NCBI GenBank assembly: GCA_027623555.1
Contig: JAQBSZ010000005.1
Span: forward strand, 62,001 to 126,000
Source: Pseudomonadota bacterium
GTDB lineage: Bacteria > Pseudomonadota > Gammaproteobacteria > Pseudomonadales > Pseudohongiellaceae
Length of the DNA: 64,000 nucleotides
Direction: 5' to 3'
The notes beneath the pieces were generated by a model that worked only from the letters and a program-made list of their open reading frames with translations, had not been told where the DNA came from and did no database searches. Position 1 is the stretch's first letter, and the number at the start of each line of letters is the position of its first letter. Made by a program: the position numbers and the translations under genes. Below, piece after piece: positions 19,909-28,754 of this stretch.

Positions 19909-21330
19909 TCAGGCCAGATGCCTGACATCTACAAAATGACCATGAATCGCTGCCGCTGCCGCCATCGCCGGGCTCACCAGGTGCGTGCGTGCACCCGACC
20001 CCTGTCTGCCCTCGAAATTTCGGTTGGACGTTGATGCGCAATGCTTGCCTGCGCCAAGTTGGTCCGCATTCATCGCCAGGCACATGGAACAGCCCGGCTC
20101 CCGCCACTCCAGGCCAGCGTTTTTAAAAATCACATCGAGACCCTCAGCCTCGGCCTGCTTTTTGACTAATCCAGAGCCTGGTACCACCAGCGCCATTTCA
20201 ATGGAGTCAGCAACCCGCTTGCCATCCACAATACGGGCGGCTTCGCGCAGGTCTTCGATGCGTGAATTGGTGCAAGAACCAATGAATATGCAGTCCAGCT
20301 TGATATCCTGAATCGCTGTACCACCCTCCAGACCCATGTATTTCAGGGCCTGTTGGATGTTTCCCCGCTTGATTGCGTCCAGTTCCAACGCCGGATCAGG
20401 TATCGAGCCGGTGATAGAGGCCACCATTTCCGGGGATGTGCCCCAGGTTACCTGGGGTTCAATCTCCTCGGCCTGCAGCTCGACCAGCTGATCGAATTTC
20501 GCGGCGTCATCAGTGACCAGTGTTTTCCAGGCTACAACTGCCTGGTCCCAGAGCTCACCCTTAGGTGCGAATGGACGGCCCTTGATGTAATTCAGCGTCG
20601 TGTCATCTACCGCTACCAGCCCGGCCCTTGCACCTGCCTCAATGGCCATATTACAGATGGTCATCCGGCCTTCGATAGAAAGCGCAGCAATCGCCTCTCC
20701 GCCGAATTCGATGGTATATCCAGTCCCGCCGGCTGTGCCAATCTTGCCAATAATGGCCAGCACCATATCCTTGGCCGTTACGCCCGGCATCAACCGACCA
20801 TTGACACGTACCAGCATGTTTTTCGCTTTCTTCTGAATCAGGCACTGGGTTGCCAGCACATGCTCTACCTCGGAAGTACCGATTCCGTGGGCCAGTGCCC
20901 CCAGGGCGCCATGGGTGGAGGTATGGGAGTCGCCACACACAATAGTCATGCCCGGCAGTGTCGCGCCCTGCTCCGGTCCAACCACATGAACGATACCTTG
21001 ACGTTCATCATTCATTTTAAGCTCGAAGATATTGAATTTTTTGCAGTTTTCATCCAAGGTATGCACCTGTAATTTCGACACGGGATCCTTGATTCCAGCC
21101 AGGCCCTGGCGGCGTTCTGCGCTCGTTGTCGGAATGTTGTGATCCGGTGTCGCGAAGTTTGCATCCTTACGCCAAAGGCGACGGCCCGCCAGTCGCAGCC
21201 CTTCAAAGGCCTGCGGCGAGGTAACTTCGTGGATCAGGTGCCTGTCGATATAGAGCAGCGCCGTGCCATTGTCCCGCTGCTTCACCAGATGCGCATCCCA
21301 AATCTTGTCGTACAGGGTTCTCGCCTTCAT
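19909..21330 (-). CDS. leuC: 3-isopropylmalate dehydratase large subunit
   Basis: LeuC carries the 4Fe-4S cluster of isopropylmalate isomerase. Cluster cysteines are visible in FIGSCTNSR (about residue 350) and in [11 protein letters not shown] (about 410-420). The N-terminus [14 protein letters not shown] is typical. At 473 residues the length is normal. A GGTGAAGAC lies upstream of ATG 21330. The 85 bases before it hold the aroC terminator and then an AT-rich stretch that could house the leuCD promoter; no leader peptide was found. Confidence 0.97.
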   Translation of the reverse strand: MKARTLYDKIWDAHLVKQRDNGTALLYIDRHLIHEVTSPQAFEGLRLAGRRLWRKDANFATPDHNIPTTSAERRQGLAGIKDPVSKLQVHTLDENCKKFNIFELKMNDERQGIVHVVGPEQGATLPGMTIVCGDSHTSTHGALGALAHGIGTSEVEHVLATQCLIQKKAKNMLVRVNGRLMPGVTAKDMVLAIIGKIGTAGGTGYTIEFGGEAIAALSIEGRMTICNMAIEAGARAGLVAVDDTTLNYIKGRPFAPKGELWDQAVVAWKTLVTDDAAKFDQLVELQAEEIEPQVTWGTSPEMVASITGSIPDPALELDAIKRGNIQQALKYMGLEGGTAIQDIKLDCIFIGSCTNSRIEDLREAARIVDGKRVADSIEMALVVPGSGLVKKQAEAEGLDVIFKNAGLEWREPGCSMCLAMNADQLGAGKHCASTSNRNFEGRQGSGARTHLVSPAMAAAAAIHGHFVDVRHLA

Positions 21331-21383
21331 GTCTTCACCAAATTAAATAATTCATTAACTAATGCTTCTATCTATTTGTTTTA

Positions 21384-21412
21384 ACAAAATTAAACGCTCT
21401 GGGAGAGCGCTT
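21384..21412 (-). terminator. Rho-independent terminator after aroC
   Basis: Four bases past the aroC stop, minus-strand RNA would form a 9-bp stem (AAGCGCTCT with AGAGCGTTT, one G-U pair) around a CCC loop. It runs into the T-rich TTTAATTTTG. This is a standard intrinsic terminator and separates prmB-aroC from leuCD. Confidence 0.72.
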
Positions 21413-21415
21413 AAC

Positions 21416-22504
21416 CTAGACTGGAGTTGTCGAGGGTTTCCGGCGCATTCCGGTCTGCGCCCGGTCTCTTAAGTAGTGATCCATAAGCACCAGGGCTAGC
21501 ATCGCTTCGGCAATCGGCGTGGCACGAATTCCGACGCAGGGATCGTGTCGGCCGGTCGTCATCACCTCTTCGGCTTCCCCGTTGATATTGATGGACATTC
21601 CGGGGATACGTATGCTCGAAGTCGGCTTCAGGGCAATACTGGCCAGGATGTCCTGACCACTGGAAATACCACCCAACACGCCCCCGGCGTGATTGCTGAG
21701 GAAGCCTTCAGGAGTGATCTCATCCCTGTGCTCAGTTCCCTTCTGGGCCACCGAGTCAAAACCAGCGCCAATTTCCACGCCTTTTACCGCATTAATGCTC
21801 ATCAGCGCCTTCGCCAGGTCGGCATCGAGACGGTCGAACACGGGTTCGCCGAGACCAGCAGGAACTCCGGAGGCTTGCACGGTGATCCGGGCACCAATGG
21901 AGTTGCCTTCCTTCGTTAAAGCCGCCATAAATGCCTCCATCTCAGCGACCTTCGCCACATCGGGGCAGAAGAACGCATTGCGATCGATTTCGGCAAAATC
22001 CACCTTCTCGACGGCGATCGGCCCCAACTGACTGAGGTAACCGACGATCTCGGTGCCACATTGCACCTTTAAATACTTCTTGGCAATTGCCCCAGCCGCG
22101 ACTCGCATCGCGGTTTCTCTGGCGGAAGCCCGACCCCCGCCCCGATAGTCACGGATGCCGTATTTCTTCCAGTAGGTGTAATCGGCATGGGACGGACGAA
22201 ATTGATCCTTAATCTTGCTGTAGTCTTTTGGCCGCTGATCCGTGTTCTCAATCAGTAAACCGATAGGAGTTCCGGTAGTCTTACCCTCAAATACCCCTGA
22301 CAGGATCTTCACGGCATCATCTTCACGCCGCTGGGTGGTAAACCGGGACTGACCGGGTTTGCGGCGGTCCAGGTCCCGTTGCATGTCTGCTTCGTTTAAT
22401 TCCAATCCTGGAGGGCAGCCATCGACGATACAACCCAGTGCCGGCCCGTGGCTTTCACCAAAGCTAGTCACCGTAAATAGCTTACCAAAAGTATTTCCTG
22501 ACAT
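21416..22504 (-). CDS. aroC: Chorismate synthase
   Basis: AroC removes phosphate from EPSP to give chorismate, needing reduced FMN. The opening [18 protein letters not shown], the [18 protein letters not shown] segment (split by numbering near residue 125) and the C-terminal [17 protein letters not shown] are all typical signatures. At 362 residues the length is normal. It lies after prmB, a conserved neighbour pair. A LexA-like palindrome and a TAAAAT -10-like box are in the 115-base gap before it. Confidence 0.97.
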   Translation of the reverse strand: MSGNTFGKLFTVTSFGESHGPALGCIVDGCPPGLELNEADMQRDLDRRKPGQSRFTTQRREDDAVKILSGVFEGKTTGTPIGLLIENTDQRPKDYSKIKDQFRPSHADYTYWKKYGIRDYRGGGRASARETAMRVAAGAIAKKYLKVQCGTEIVGYLSQLGPIAVEKVDFAEIDRNAFFCPDVAKVAEMEAFMAALTKEGNSIGARITVQASGVPAGLGEPVFDRLDADLAKALMSINAVKGVEIGAGFDSVAQKGTEHRDEITPEGFLSNHAGGVLGGISSGQDILASIALKPTSSIRIPGMSININGEAEEVMTTGRHDPCVGIRATPIAEAMLALVLMDHYLRDRAQTGMRRKPSTTPV

Positions 22505-22570
22505 CTGAATGCTCGAACTGTGGTACGCGGGGCTGGCAGGGCTAAAAAGCAGGGCATTTTACACTAGATT

Positions 22571-22586
22571 CTGTTCTCGAATACAG
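22571..22586. promoter_or_regulatory. Candidate LexA (SOS) box upstream of aroC
   Basis: The 16 bases fit CTGT-N8-ACAG exactly, and on the minus strand they are preceded by TA as in the E. coli consensus. A TAAAAT box about 13 bases further towards aroC makes an overlapping promoter possible. This core pattern is expected about once by chance in 64 kb, so the call is weak. Confidence 0.3.
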
Positions 22587-22619
22587 TACAGCGGCGGTCC
22601 GAGCGGTTTTTCATCCTGG

Positions 22620-23498
22620 CTAGATAAATTGCTTCTGGTACTTTTTAAGCTGTTTGGCCGTCAAGGCGAATACACCCTCACCCCCTTCTGCGAATTCGAG
22701 CCACAGCAGGGGTATCTGAGCCAGGCGCTCTGCTAGTGCAGCAGCCGAATACCCCACTTCCATGATCAGCAGACCATCGCTGTGGAGATAGTCCACCGCT
22801 GACCGTAATATCTCCAGGGGAATCTGCAGGCCATCGTTGGCGCTGAATAATCCTGACTCGGGTTCGTGTCGATACTCTGGCGGCAGCGAATCAATTTCCT
22901 TTTGCGGTACATAGGGAGGATTGCAAAGGATTAAATCATAAGTGTCAGTCAATGCCGTGAATAAATCCGAATGCACTGCCGTTACTCGATCGGCAACACA
23001 ATGCAGTGCGATATTGGTCTGAGCGAGCGCAAGGCAATCGGAGGAAATGTCCGCCAGGTCAACATAAACGTCAGGGAATTCAAGCGCACAGGCGATGCCT
23101 ATACAACCACCACCACAGCAAAGATCCAGAATTTTGTCCGGTGTCGAGTTGATTAACGCCGCAAAGCCCGCCCCTATTAGTTCGGCTATTGGCGAACGGG
23201 GAATCAAGGCCCGCTTATCGCATTTAAATCGATACCCGGCAAACCAGGCCTCGCCTACCAGGTAGGCGACAGGTGTCCTCTGTTCGATGCGCTGGGTAAG
23301 CAGGACCTCAAGCAACAGCCGTTCTTGAACCGATATCATACGGTCGATTCGCTTCGGATCCTGTGCAAATTCGAGTGCCAGTACACTGTACACCAGGTAG
23401 ATAGACTCATCGTACGGGTTATCAGTGCCATGCCCGTAGTGCAGTTGAGCATTTGCTAACCGCTGCGCAACTTCTTCTATGTAATCATGCAATTGCAT
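22620..23498 (-). CDS. prmB: Ribosomal protein uL3 glutamine N5-methyltransferase
   Basis: PrmB methylates a glutamine of ribosomal protein L3. The SAM-binding motif is ILDLCCGGGCIGIACA (about residues 134-149). The catalytic NPPY is followed by VPQKEIDSLPPEYRHEPESG, the form typical of PrmB as opposed to the release-factor enzyme PrmC. At 292 residues the length is normal. It precedes aroC and is divergent from folE. Confidence 0.93.
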   Translation of the reverse strand: MQLHDYIEEVAQRLANAQLHYGHGTDNPYDESIYLVYSVLALEFAQDPKRIDRMISVQERLLLEVLLTQRIEQRTPVAYLVGEAWFAGYRFKCDKRALIPRSPIAELIGAGFAALINSTPDKILDLCCGGGCIGIACALEFPDVYVDLADISSDCLALAQTNIALHCVADRVTAVHSDLFTALTDTYDLILCNPPYVPQKEIDSLPPEYRHEPESGLFSANDGLQIPLEILRSAVDYLHSDGLLIMEVGYSAAALAERLAQIPLLWLEFAEGGEGVFALTAKQLKKYQKQFI

Positions 23499-23506
23499 AC
23501 TGCACC

Positions 23507-23553
23507 GCAGGGTTTATTGCCCTGCTTTTCAGCAAAAAGACTTTACGATTATA
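23507..23553 (-). promoter_or_regulatory. prmB upstream region: TATAAT box and leader hairpin
   Basis: A perfect TATAAT on the minus strand (23548-23553) has no good -35 partner, so promoter strength is unclear. Between it and the prmB start lies a small hairpin (GCAGGG, 7-base loop, CCCTGC, 23507-23525), which would be in the prmB leader. The same AT-rich spot could serve folE on the other strand (TTATAA/TATAAA). No proof of function. Confidence 0.33.
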
Positions 23554-23621
23554 AAGGGTTATCGTAGGGTAGCCTCCTTTAATTCAAGGAAGCACTGAAC
23601 TTCGTCTCAAGGTCCAGGAAA

Positions 23622-24164
23622 ATGGAACACTCATACTTAGAAATTATCAAAGAAATCGGTGAGAACCCGGATCGACCCGGTTTGAAAGACACGCCAGGGC
23701 GCGCGGCCAGCGCCATGCGTTTCCTGATGCAGGGTTACCACATGGACATAGACCAGGTTATCAACAATGCCCTGTTTCCTTCAGATACCGATGAGATGGT
23801 GATAGTCAAGAACATTGAACTCTACTCCATGTGTGAGCATCACATGCTGCCTTTCATTGGAAAGTGCCATGTTGCCTACTTACCAAATGGCAAAGTCTTA
23901 GGTCTCTCCAAGATAGCTCGTCTGGTGGAGGTCTTTGCACGAAGACTACAGATTCAGGAAAACCTGACTAATGAAATCGCCAACTGTATTGTCGAAAAAA
24001 CCAATGGAGCTGGAGCCGCGGTAATAATTGAAGCACAGCACATGTGTATGATGATGCGCGGCGTTGAAAAGCAGAATTCAGTTATGACAACATCCTGCAT
24101 GCTCGGTGCATTCCGGAGCAGCGCCAGCACTCGAGCCGAGTTTCTGTCATTACTGAAAGATTAG
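23622..24164 (+). CDS. folE: GTP cyclohydrolase I
   Basis: FolE opens GTP to dihydroneopterin triphosphate, the first step of folate synthesis. Zinc ligands are visible in [10 protein letters not shown] and in [10 protein letters not shown], and the [17 protein letters not shown] segment is typical. An AGGA lies just before ATG 23622. At 180 residues it is a normal type IA enzyme. Its stop overlaps the end of the convergent DUF4892 gene by 4 bases. Confidence 0.97.
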   Translation: MEHSYLEIIKEIGENPDRPGLKDTPGRAASAMRFLMQGYHMDIDQVINNALFPSDTDEMVIVKNIELYSMCEHHMLPFIGKCHVAYLPNGKVLGLSKIARLVEVFARRLQIQENLTNEIANCIVEKTNGAGAAVIIEAQHMCMMMRGVEKQNSVMTTSCMLGAFRSSASTRAEFLSLLKD

Positions 24165-25102
24165 CGCAGCACTATTTCGATTCGATTCCGACAATTCCCA
24201 GCACTACATGCCGGTGCCAGCGGTCCGACTCCCTGCGCGATGATACGCCTGCCATCGATGCCCATATTCACCAGCTGACTCCTTACCAGTTCCGCCCTCG
24301 CCTGCGAACGCCTCATGAGAGACTCCAGTGATCCGGCACCACCCAGATGCGCCACTACATAGACATCGACACTCGGATCCGAACGCAGCAAGTCTGCAGT
24401 TTGCTCCAGGGCGCTCTCATCGGACAACTGATTATCGGCAATAAATCCCAGCAATGGTAAAACTACACTGCCCTGTTCGCGAAGCTGGCTCAACAATTCA
24501 CTGGTTTCAATAATACCGACACGCGTCGGCGCGCCACCGACTTCGACAATTTCGAGGTAGGCGTAGATTCTTCGATTACTGCGGGTGGTGATGTACAGGG
24601 CTATGTGGGGCGCGGTCTCTAATTCGCTGTTAACGCGCAATGCCATGTAGTACTGATTCCGCACGGGGCCGTAGAGAATGCGGTTTCCGAAAATATCGTT
24701 TGCCCAGTAGTTGCTGCTGCCACAGGCACTGCCTGAACAGTCGAATAATTTAGTGTAATCTTTCGCCAGCAACTGTTCACTGAAAAATTGGTACACATCC
24801 TCACCGGTAAATTCCTGCGCCACTTCATAGACTATCTTCGTCACGTCACCGCGCAGGCGCTCCGAGTTTTCAGGCTCAACCTGCCCGCGCGTGCGCTGCA
24901 GTCCACTGAGGACCAGTCTATAGTTAACGTTTTCTTCGAATTCCATGCTGACAATTTCCGAATCGGGAAATCGATCCAAAAGTGGATGATCTTTATAGCT
25001 CGCAGCGAGTGGCGCGGGCTGAGCCACAGACGCAGCTGCACAGAGTAGAGTCACTTTGGCAATCAAAACTATAAGGAGGAGATGCAGCCGGTTTCTAATC
25101 AT
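24161..25102 (-). CDS. DUF4892 / OmpA-like periplasmic protein
   Basis: The 313-residue protein starts at ATG 25102, which overlaps the sixA stop (ATGA), so the two are translationally coupled. A signal peptide ([20 protein letters not shown]) is followed by a DUF4892-type domain with [16 protein letters not shown]. The C-terminal region (about residues 210-313) resembles the OmpA peptidoglycan-binding fold, with [29 protein letters not shown] and a final [10 protein letters not shown]. The role is unknown; a periplasmic, wall-associated protein is likely. Confidence 0.75.
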   Translation of the reverse strand: MIRNRLHLLLIVLIAKVTLLCAAASVAQPAPLAASYKDHPLLDRFPDSEIVSMEFEENVNYRLVLSGLQRTRGQVEPENSERLRGDVTKIVYEVAQEFTGEDVYQFFSEQLLAKDYTKLFDCSGSACGSSNYWANDIFGNRILYGPVRNQYYMALRVNSELETAPHIALYITTRSNRRIYAYLEIVEVGGAPTRVGIIETSELLSQLREQGSVVLPLLGFIADNQLSDESALEQTADLLRSDPSVDVYVVAHLGGAGSLESLMRRSQARAELVRSQLVNMGIDGRRIIAQGVGPLAPACSAGNCRNRIEIVLR

Positions 25103-25557
25103 GGTCCCAGTGTGTATTTTATTTCGCCGCAACCAGGCGCCACTATGTCCATCATCACACACACTATTGTGCTGGTCCCTATTTGACGATCACTCTGCGT
25201 GGTGCCATCCACAAGCAAAGAAAGTAAATCAGACAACAATGGATTGTGACTTACCATCAACAAATTGTGCTGCTGGTTTTCTTCAATTAGATTCATTGTA
25301 TCGTACGGGTCTGCCTCGGGAGTAATGCGATCACTGACCTCGAATTCCACGCTGGGAAATGCAAGCCTGAAATCTGCAGCCGTCTGCCGTGCACGCTCAT
25401 AGGGACTCATTATCCCCTTGGTCAGATCAGGCGATTGCAGAAAAAATTTCTTCACCGCAGCACGATTCTGTACGATACCATGCGGTGTCAATTCTCTCTC
25501 GGAATCGGACGCCGCGCGTCTATCTGCATTTCCATGCCGTACCAGATAAAGCAACAT
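25099..25557 (-). CDS. sixA: Phosphohistidine phosphatase SixA
   Basis: SixA is a small histidine phosphatase that removes phosphate from phosphohistidine proteins such as NPr of the nitrogen PTS in E. coli. The catalytic RHG lies at residues 7-9 (LYLVRHGNAD) and the second histidine in MVSHNPLL. At 152 residues it is normal. It is followed by the DUF4892 gene with an ATGA overlap and preceded by the DUF4389 gene at 26 bases, the same order as in Pseudomonas. Confidence 0.92.
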   Translation of the reverse strand: MLLYLVRHGNADRRAASDSERELTPHGIVQNRAAVKKFFLQSPDLTKGIMSPYERARQTAADFRLAFPSVEFEVSDRITPEADPYDTMNLIEENQQHNLLMVSHNPLLSDLLSLLVDGTTQSDRQIGTSTIVCVMMDIVAPGCGEIKYTLGP

Positions 25558-25583
25558 CTTAATCGCTGTTTTCCTTAATTCTT

Positions 25584-26075
25584 CTACGTTTGTTCAGAGG
25601 GAGTTGAATCAGTCCGTGGTAGCCCCCCATCAGAAGCTGTTTCCGAATTTGTGCTCTTGGACTTCTTAGGCGCCGCTTTTTTAGCGGCAGTCTTCCTCAC
25701 TGCTTGCTTGGCTGGCGCTTTCCTGGCTGGCTCAGCCGCTGCTTTGTTTGCTGATTTAGCCGTTGGCGCCGGATTGAATTCGTCGTTCTTTACTTCTGGA
25801 AAATCCGAAAATGGAAACGGTTTGGTGTTTGAGTTGTAGGACAAGAACTGCAGTACCTGGAATATGTACTTGCTCAATGCGGCACCAAGAAACCGCAGAT
25901 TGCTATTGCTCTCGCCAGTGATGATGACGAACAGTGCTTGCACAATCATCAGCACCAGGATGATCGGTGCAATAATCAGATAGAGCACTATCGCGAACGC
26001 TAACATGAACAGGACACGAATCCAGGCCGATGCCTCTTTCAGGTTAGCAACTAATTCATCAAGTTCTTCAGACAT
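25584..26075 (-). CDS. DUF4389 membrane protein with Lys/Ala-rich tail
   Basis: The start is ATG 26075, with a GGGGAAGAG stretch just upstream. The N-terminal 95 residues form the DUF4389 domain with a long hydrophobic hairpin (VLFMLAFAIVLYLIIAPIIL and beyond). From about residue 100 the protein becomes rich in Lys, Ala and Pro (AKQAVRKTAAKKAAPKKSKS), like the tails of bacterial histone H1-like proteins. The gene between gpsA and sixA is conserved in Pseudomonas. The function is unknown. Confidence 0.82.
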   Translation of the reverse strand: MSEELDELVANLKEASAWIRVLFMLAFAIVLYLIIAPIILVLMIVQALFVIITGESNSNLRFLGAALSKYIFQVLQFLSYNSNTKPFPFSDFPEVKNDEFNPAPTAKSANKAAAEPARKAPAKQAVRKTAAKKAAPKKSKSTNSETASDGGLPRTDSTPSEQT

Positions 26076-26147
26076 TTCTCTTCCCCTATCCCCCAATCGT
26101 GGTTGTGGCTTTGCTAGCTCGTTCAGGTGCTCACTCAGCTCTCCTGA

Positions 26148-27182
26148 TCACTGGTCTTCGAGCAGAACTTTCTCTTTATTTGCTGCAAATTCTACATCCA
26201 GAGCCTGCTCGCTCAACATCAATGAAGAAATAATATTCTTCATCGATTCGTTTTCGTAAATAATTCGATACAAGCCACTGGCCAGTGGCATATAGACACC
26301 AAGTTCCTCTGCTTTCTCCTTGACCTGTTTGACGGTATTGACTCCTTCCGCCACCTGGCCGACCTCGGCAATGGCTTCGGCGATGGTTTTGCCGCTACCC
26401 AGCGCCAGGCCGATGCGGTAATTACGGCTCAGCGGAGTCGAACAGGTGACTATCAGATCCCCTACTCCCGCCAATCCGAGAAAGGTCATTGGGTCAGCCC
26501 CGAGTTCACGGCCAAAGCGCGCCATTTCGGTGAGACTACGAGTCACCAACATGCTGTTGGTGTTGTAACCCATGCCCAGTGCAGCTGCCATGCCGGCAAT
26601 GATGGCATAAATATTCTTCAGTGACCCACCCAGTTCCACCCCAAACATATCATCGTTGGTATAGACACGGAAAAATTCAGATTTCAGGATATCTTTAACC
26701 CGATCCCTGACTTCTTCATGGCCACTGGCAATCACCGTACCAGTCAGATTCTTGGCGGCTATTTCCTTGGCCAGGTTAGGACCGCTAAGCACCCCAACCA
26801 TAGCCTGAGGAGCCTCTTCGACCAGTATCTGGCTCATCAAATCGAAAGTACCGCCTTCGATGCCTTTCGTGGTGCTGACCAGGATCACCTGTTCGGGTGC
26901 ATGCTTGACAACCAGCTTGACGACTTCCCGAAACGACGGGCTCGGAACTGCGACGAAGATTACTTCACTGCCGCTAACCGCTGTGGCCATATCCTCGGTC
27001 GCCACTACCCGCTCATTCAGCTTATACCCTGGTAGATATTCGGAGTTTTCGTGCCTGGTGTTGACTTCGTCGACCGCCGACTCATTGCGCATCCAGAAAC
27101 CCACATCATGTCCATTCAGGGCAATGATATTCGCGATAACTGTCCCGAAACTGCCGCCGCCGATAACGGAGATCTTGCTCAA
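26148..27182 (-). CDS. gpsA: Glycerol-3-phosphate dehydrogenase (NAD(P)+)
   Basis: GpsA reduces dihydroxyacetone phosphate to sn-glycerol 3-phosphate for phospholipids. It has the NAD-binding VIGGGSFGTVIANIIA at the N-terminus, STTKGIEGGT, the catalytic Lys in GVELGGSLKNIYAI and a final TCSTPLSRNYRIG block. At 344 residues the length is normal. The start is TTG 27182: the dinucleotide-binding motif begins six residues later and there is no nearer ATG. Confidence 0.96.
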   Translation of the reverse strand: MSKISVIGGGSFGTVIANIIALNGHDVGFWMRNESAVDEVNTRHENSEYLPGYKLNERVVATEDMATAVSGSEVIFVAVPSPSFREVVKLVVKHAPEQVILVSTTKGIEGGTFDLMSQILVEEAPQAMVGVLSGPNLAKEIAAKNLTGTVIASGHEEVRDRVKDILKSEFFRVYTNDDMFGVELGGSLKNIYAIIAGMAAALGMGYNTNSMLVTRSLTEMARFGRELGADPMTFLGLAGVGDLIVTCSTPLSRNYRIGLALGSGKTIAEAIAEVGQVAEGVNTVKQVKEKAEELGVYMPLASGLYRIIYENESMKNIISSLMLSEQALDVEFAANKEKVLLEDQ

Positions 27183-27267
27183 GCTACAAAGGCCTCTGAC
27201 TGCGTATTTAGCGGCTTCATGATAGTCCGATTGTCCAGTAATACCAAGGCGTGCCGGCCGGCCACGG

Positions 27268-28008
27268 CTATTTACGGCCGATGTTGAGCGTTAACGGCCA
27301 GCTTACCTTCTTAACCGGATCTCGACCCCAGGCCTCTCTCAATTGATCATTTACCTGCTCCAGAGGATTTTCGCCACTCGCTCGAATAAAGCGTTGTACC
27401 GCTGACCAGGACATCAGGTAGCCCAGTAACTGCTGCAGGGACCATTCAACATGCATCTCAATAGAGGGAGCACTCATCAGGGTATACGGAAACTCGATAC
27501 CCTCATAGCGAGCTTCCACCATGCAGCGCTCGGTTGGCCAATAATCCCCCACTATATCTGCATAGAGTCGATGCACGATGGCATCCACCTCAGTGTCGAT
27601 CTCATGCTGGCCGTAACTCCAGACGGCGAGCACGCCCTGTTTTTTCAGAACCCTGTCGGCAGCGACGAAGAACGCGTCGATATTGAACCAATGCAGTGCT
27701 TGGGCCACGGCGATCAGATCTACCGATTCTCCCTCCAGCGTAGGATTTTCGGCGGGCATGACAGCGTATTCGACATTTACAGCGGGCAGCGCCTGAGCGA
27801 TCTGTTCGGCACTGGCATCAGTGGCGACTACTCTGCCGAAGTAGCGCGCCAGCGACAGTGCTGCCTGGCCGTTACCAGTAGCACAGTCCCAGGCTAGCGA
27901 GTGCTGTGCGCAACACGTTCTCAGGTAGCTGAACAGCTCATCCGGGTACTGCGGTCGCGCCAGCGCATAGGATTGGGCATGCCTGGAAAAATGATCCTTA
28001 AAAGTCAT
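27268..28008 (-). CDS. Class I SAM-dependent methyltransferase
   Basis: The 246-residue protein has motif I in WDCATGNGQAALSLA (about residues 39-53), an acidic motif II in VVATDAS and a VAQALHWFN segment. This pattern is shared with a widespread group of methyltransferases that includes yeast YCR/Tmt1-like and bacterial small-molecule enzymes. The substrate is not apparent. It starts 11 bases after the stop of the RnfG-like gene and may be co-transcribed with it. Confidence 0.82.
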   Translation of the reverse strand: MTFKDHFSRHAQSYALARPQYPDELFSYLRTCCAQHSLAWDCATGNGQAALSLARYFGRVVATDASAEQIAQALPAVNVEYAVMPAENPTLEGESVDLIAVAQALHWFNIDAFFVAADRVLKKQGVLAVWSYGQHEIDTEVDAIVHRLYADIVGDYWPTERCMVEARYEGIEFPYTLMSAPSIEMHVEWSLQQLLGYLMSWSAVQRFIRASGENPLEQVNDQLREAWGRDPVKKVSWPLTLNIGRK

Positions 28009-28019
28009 CTGCAGACCAA

Positions 28020-28646
28020 TTAGCTCTCTCCCGCCATCAACACGATGCGGTTTGACTGAAAGAATACCAGCGCATCATAGATCCGGTTCGAGACCGTCTT
28101 CGGAGTAATTGAGGCACCAACAAACTGGTCGTATTCGTTCTGGGGTGTTATTACCTTCCAGCTGATGCCCAGGATGTCACGCATACTGCTATTGGTGAAT
28201 TCTTCCATCCACTTCGATTGAATGACAGCCACTACCCCATAGAGTGTGTCAGTCTCAAGATCATCGATAACGCGCGCGGCACGAATTCTGCCAAACATAT
28301 CGACAGCAACCAGCAATTCAACGGTACCGTTAAACCCGTCATCGGCTGTGGCTGGCACGGCGATGGCAGTGACTTGTGTCCCCTGCCTGGCAATGTAGGC
28401 CAATCGATCTCGATTCAGCCCCAGCAGATGCACATTGACTAGCGAGGCATGTGCACCGCTGGCAGGTATCAGCACAGAATCCAGCAGCGGGTCATTATCG
28501 AAGCTACCAGGCTCGAACAGCAGGGTTAGATTCTGTCGATCGAAGTCCTGCCTGCTCTTGAGCAGAACCTCCTCACTCAGATACCCGACCAAGCCCAGCA
28601 CAACTACCAGTCCCAGGCCGATCAATAGTCCATGGATTTGTCCCAT
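28020..28646 (-). CDS. Orphan RnfG-like FMN-binding domain protein
   Basis: The 208-residue protein has one N-terminal membrane helix and an FMN-binding domain resembling RnfG (electron transport complex subunit G). Matching parts are AYIARQGTQVTAIAVPA, DGFNGTVELLVAVD and FVGASITPKTVSN. Two conserved features of RnfG are altered. The usual HxETPGLG is DDLETDTLYG, and the flavin-accepting Thr of the S/T-G-A-T site is Ser179. No other rnf or nqr gene is in the window. It lies 108 bases after nuoN on the same strand with no clear terminator between. ATG 28646 is preferred to a TTG three codons earlier. Confidence 0.75.
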   Translation of the reverse strand: MGQIHGLLIGLGLVVVLGLVGYLSEEVLLKSRQDFDRQNLTLLFEPGSFDNDPLLDSVLIPASGAHASLVNVHLLGLNRDRLAYIARQGTQVTAIAVPATADDGFNGTVELLVAVDMFGRIRAARVIDDLETDTLYGVVAVIQSKWMEEFTNSSMRDILGISWKVITPQNEYDQFVGASITPKTVSNRIYDALVFFQSNRIVLMAGES

Positions 28647-28754
28647 AGTGTTCAAACTCGTTCATCTAGATGAGTCGTCACCTTGTGCAGGCGGAACTGA
28701 GTCGGCGCCGGATTTTTACGCCAGGTTAAATAAACAGTCATTAGATAGCGTGCG

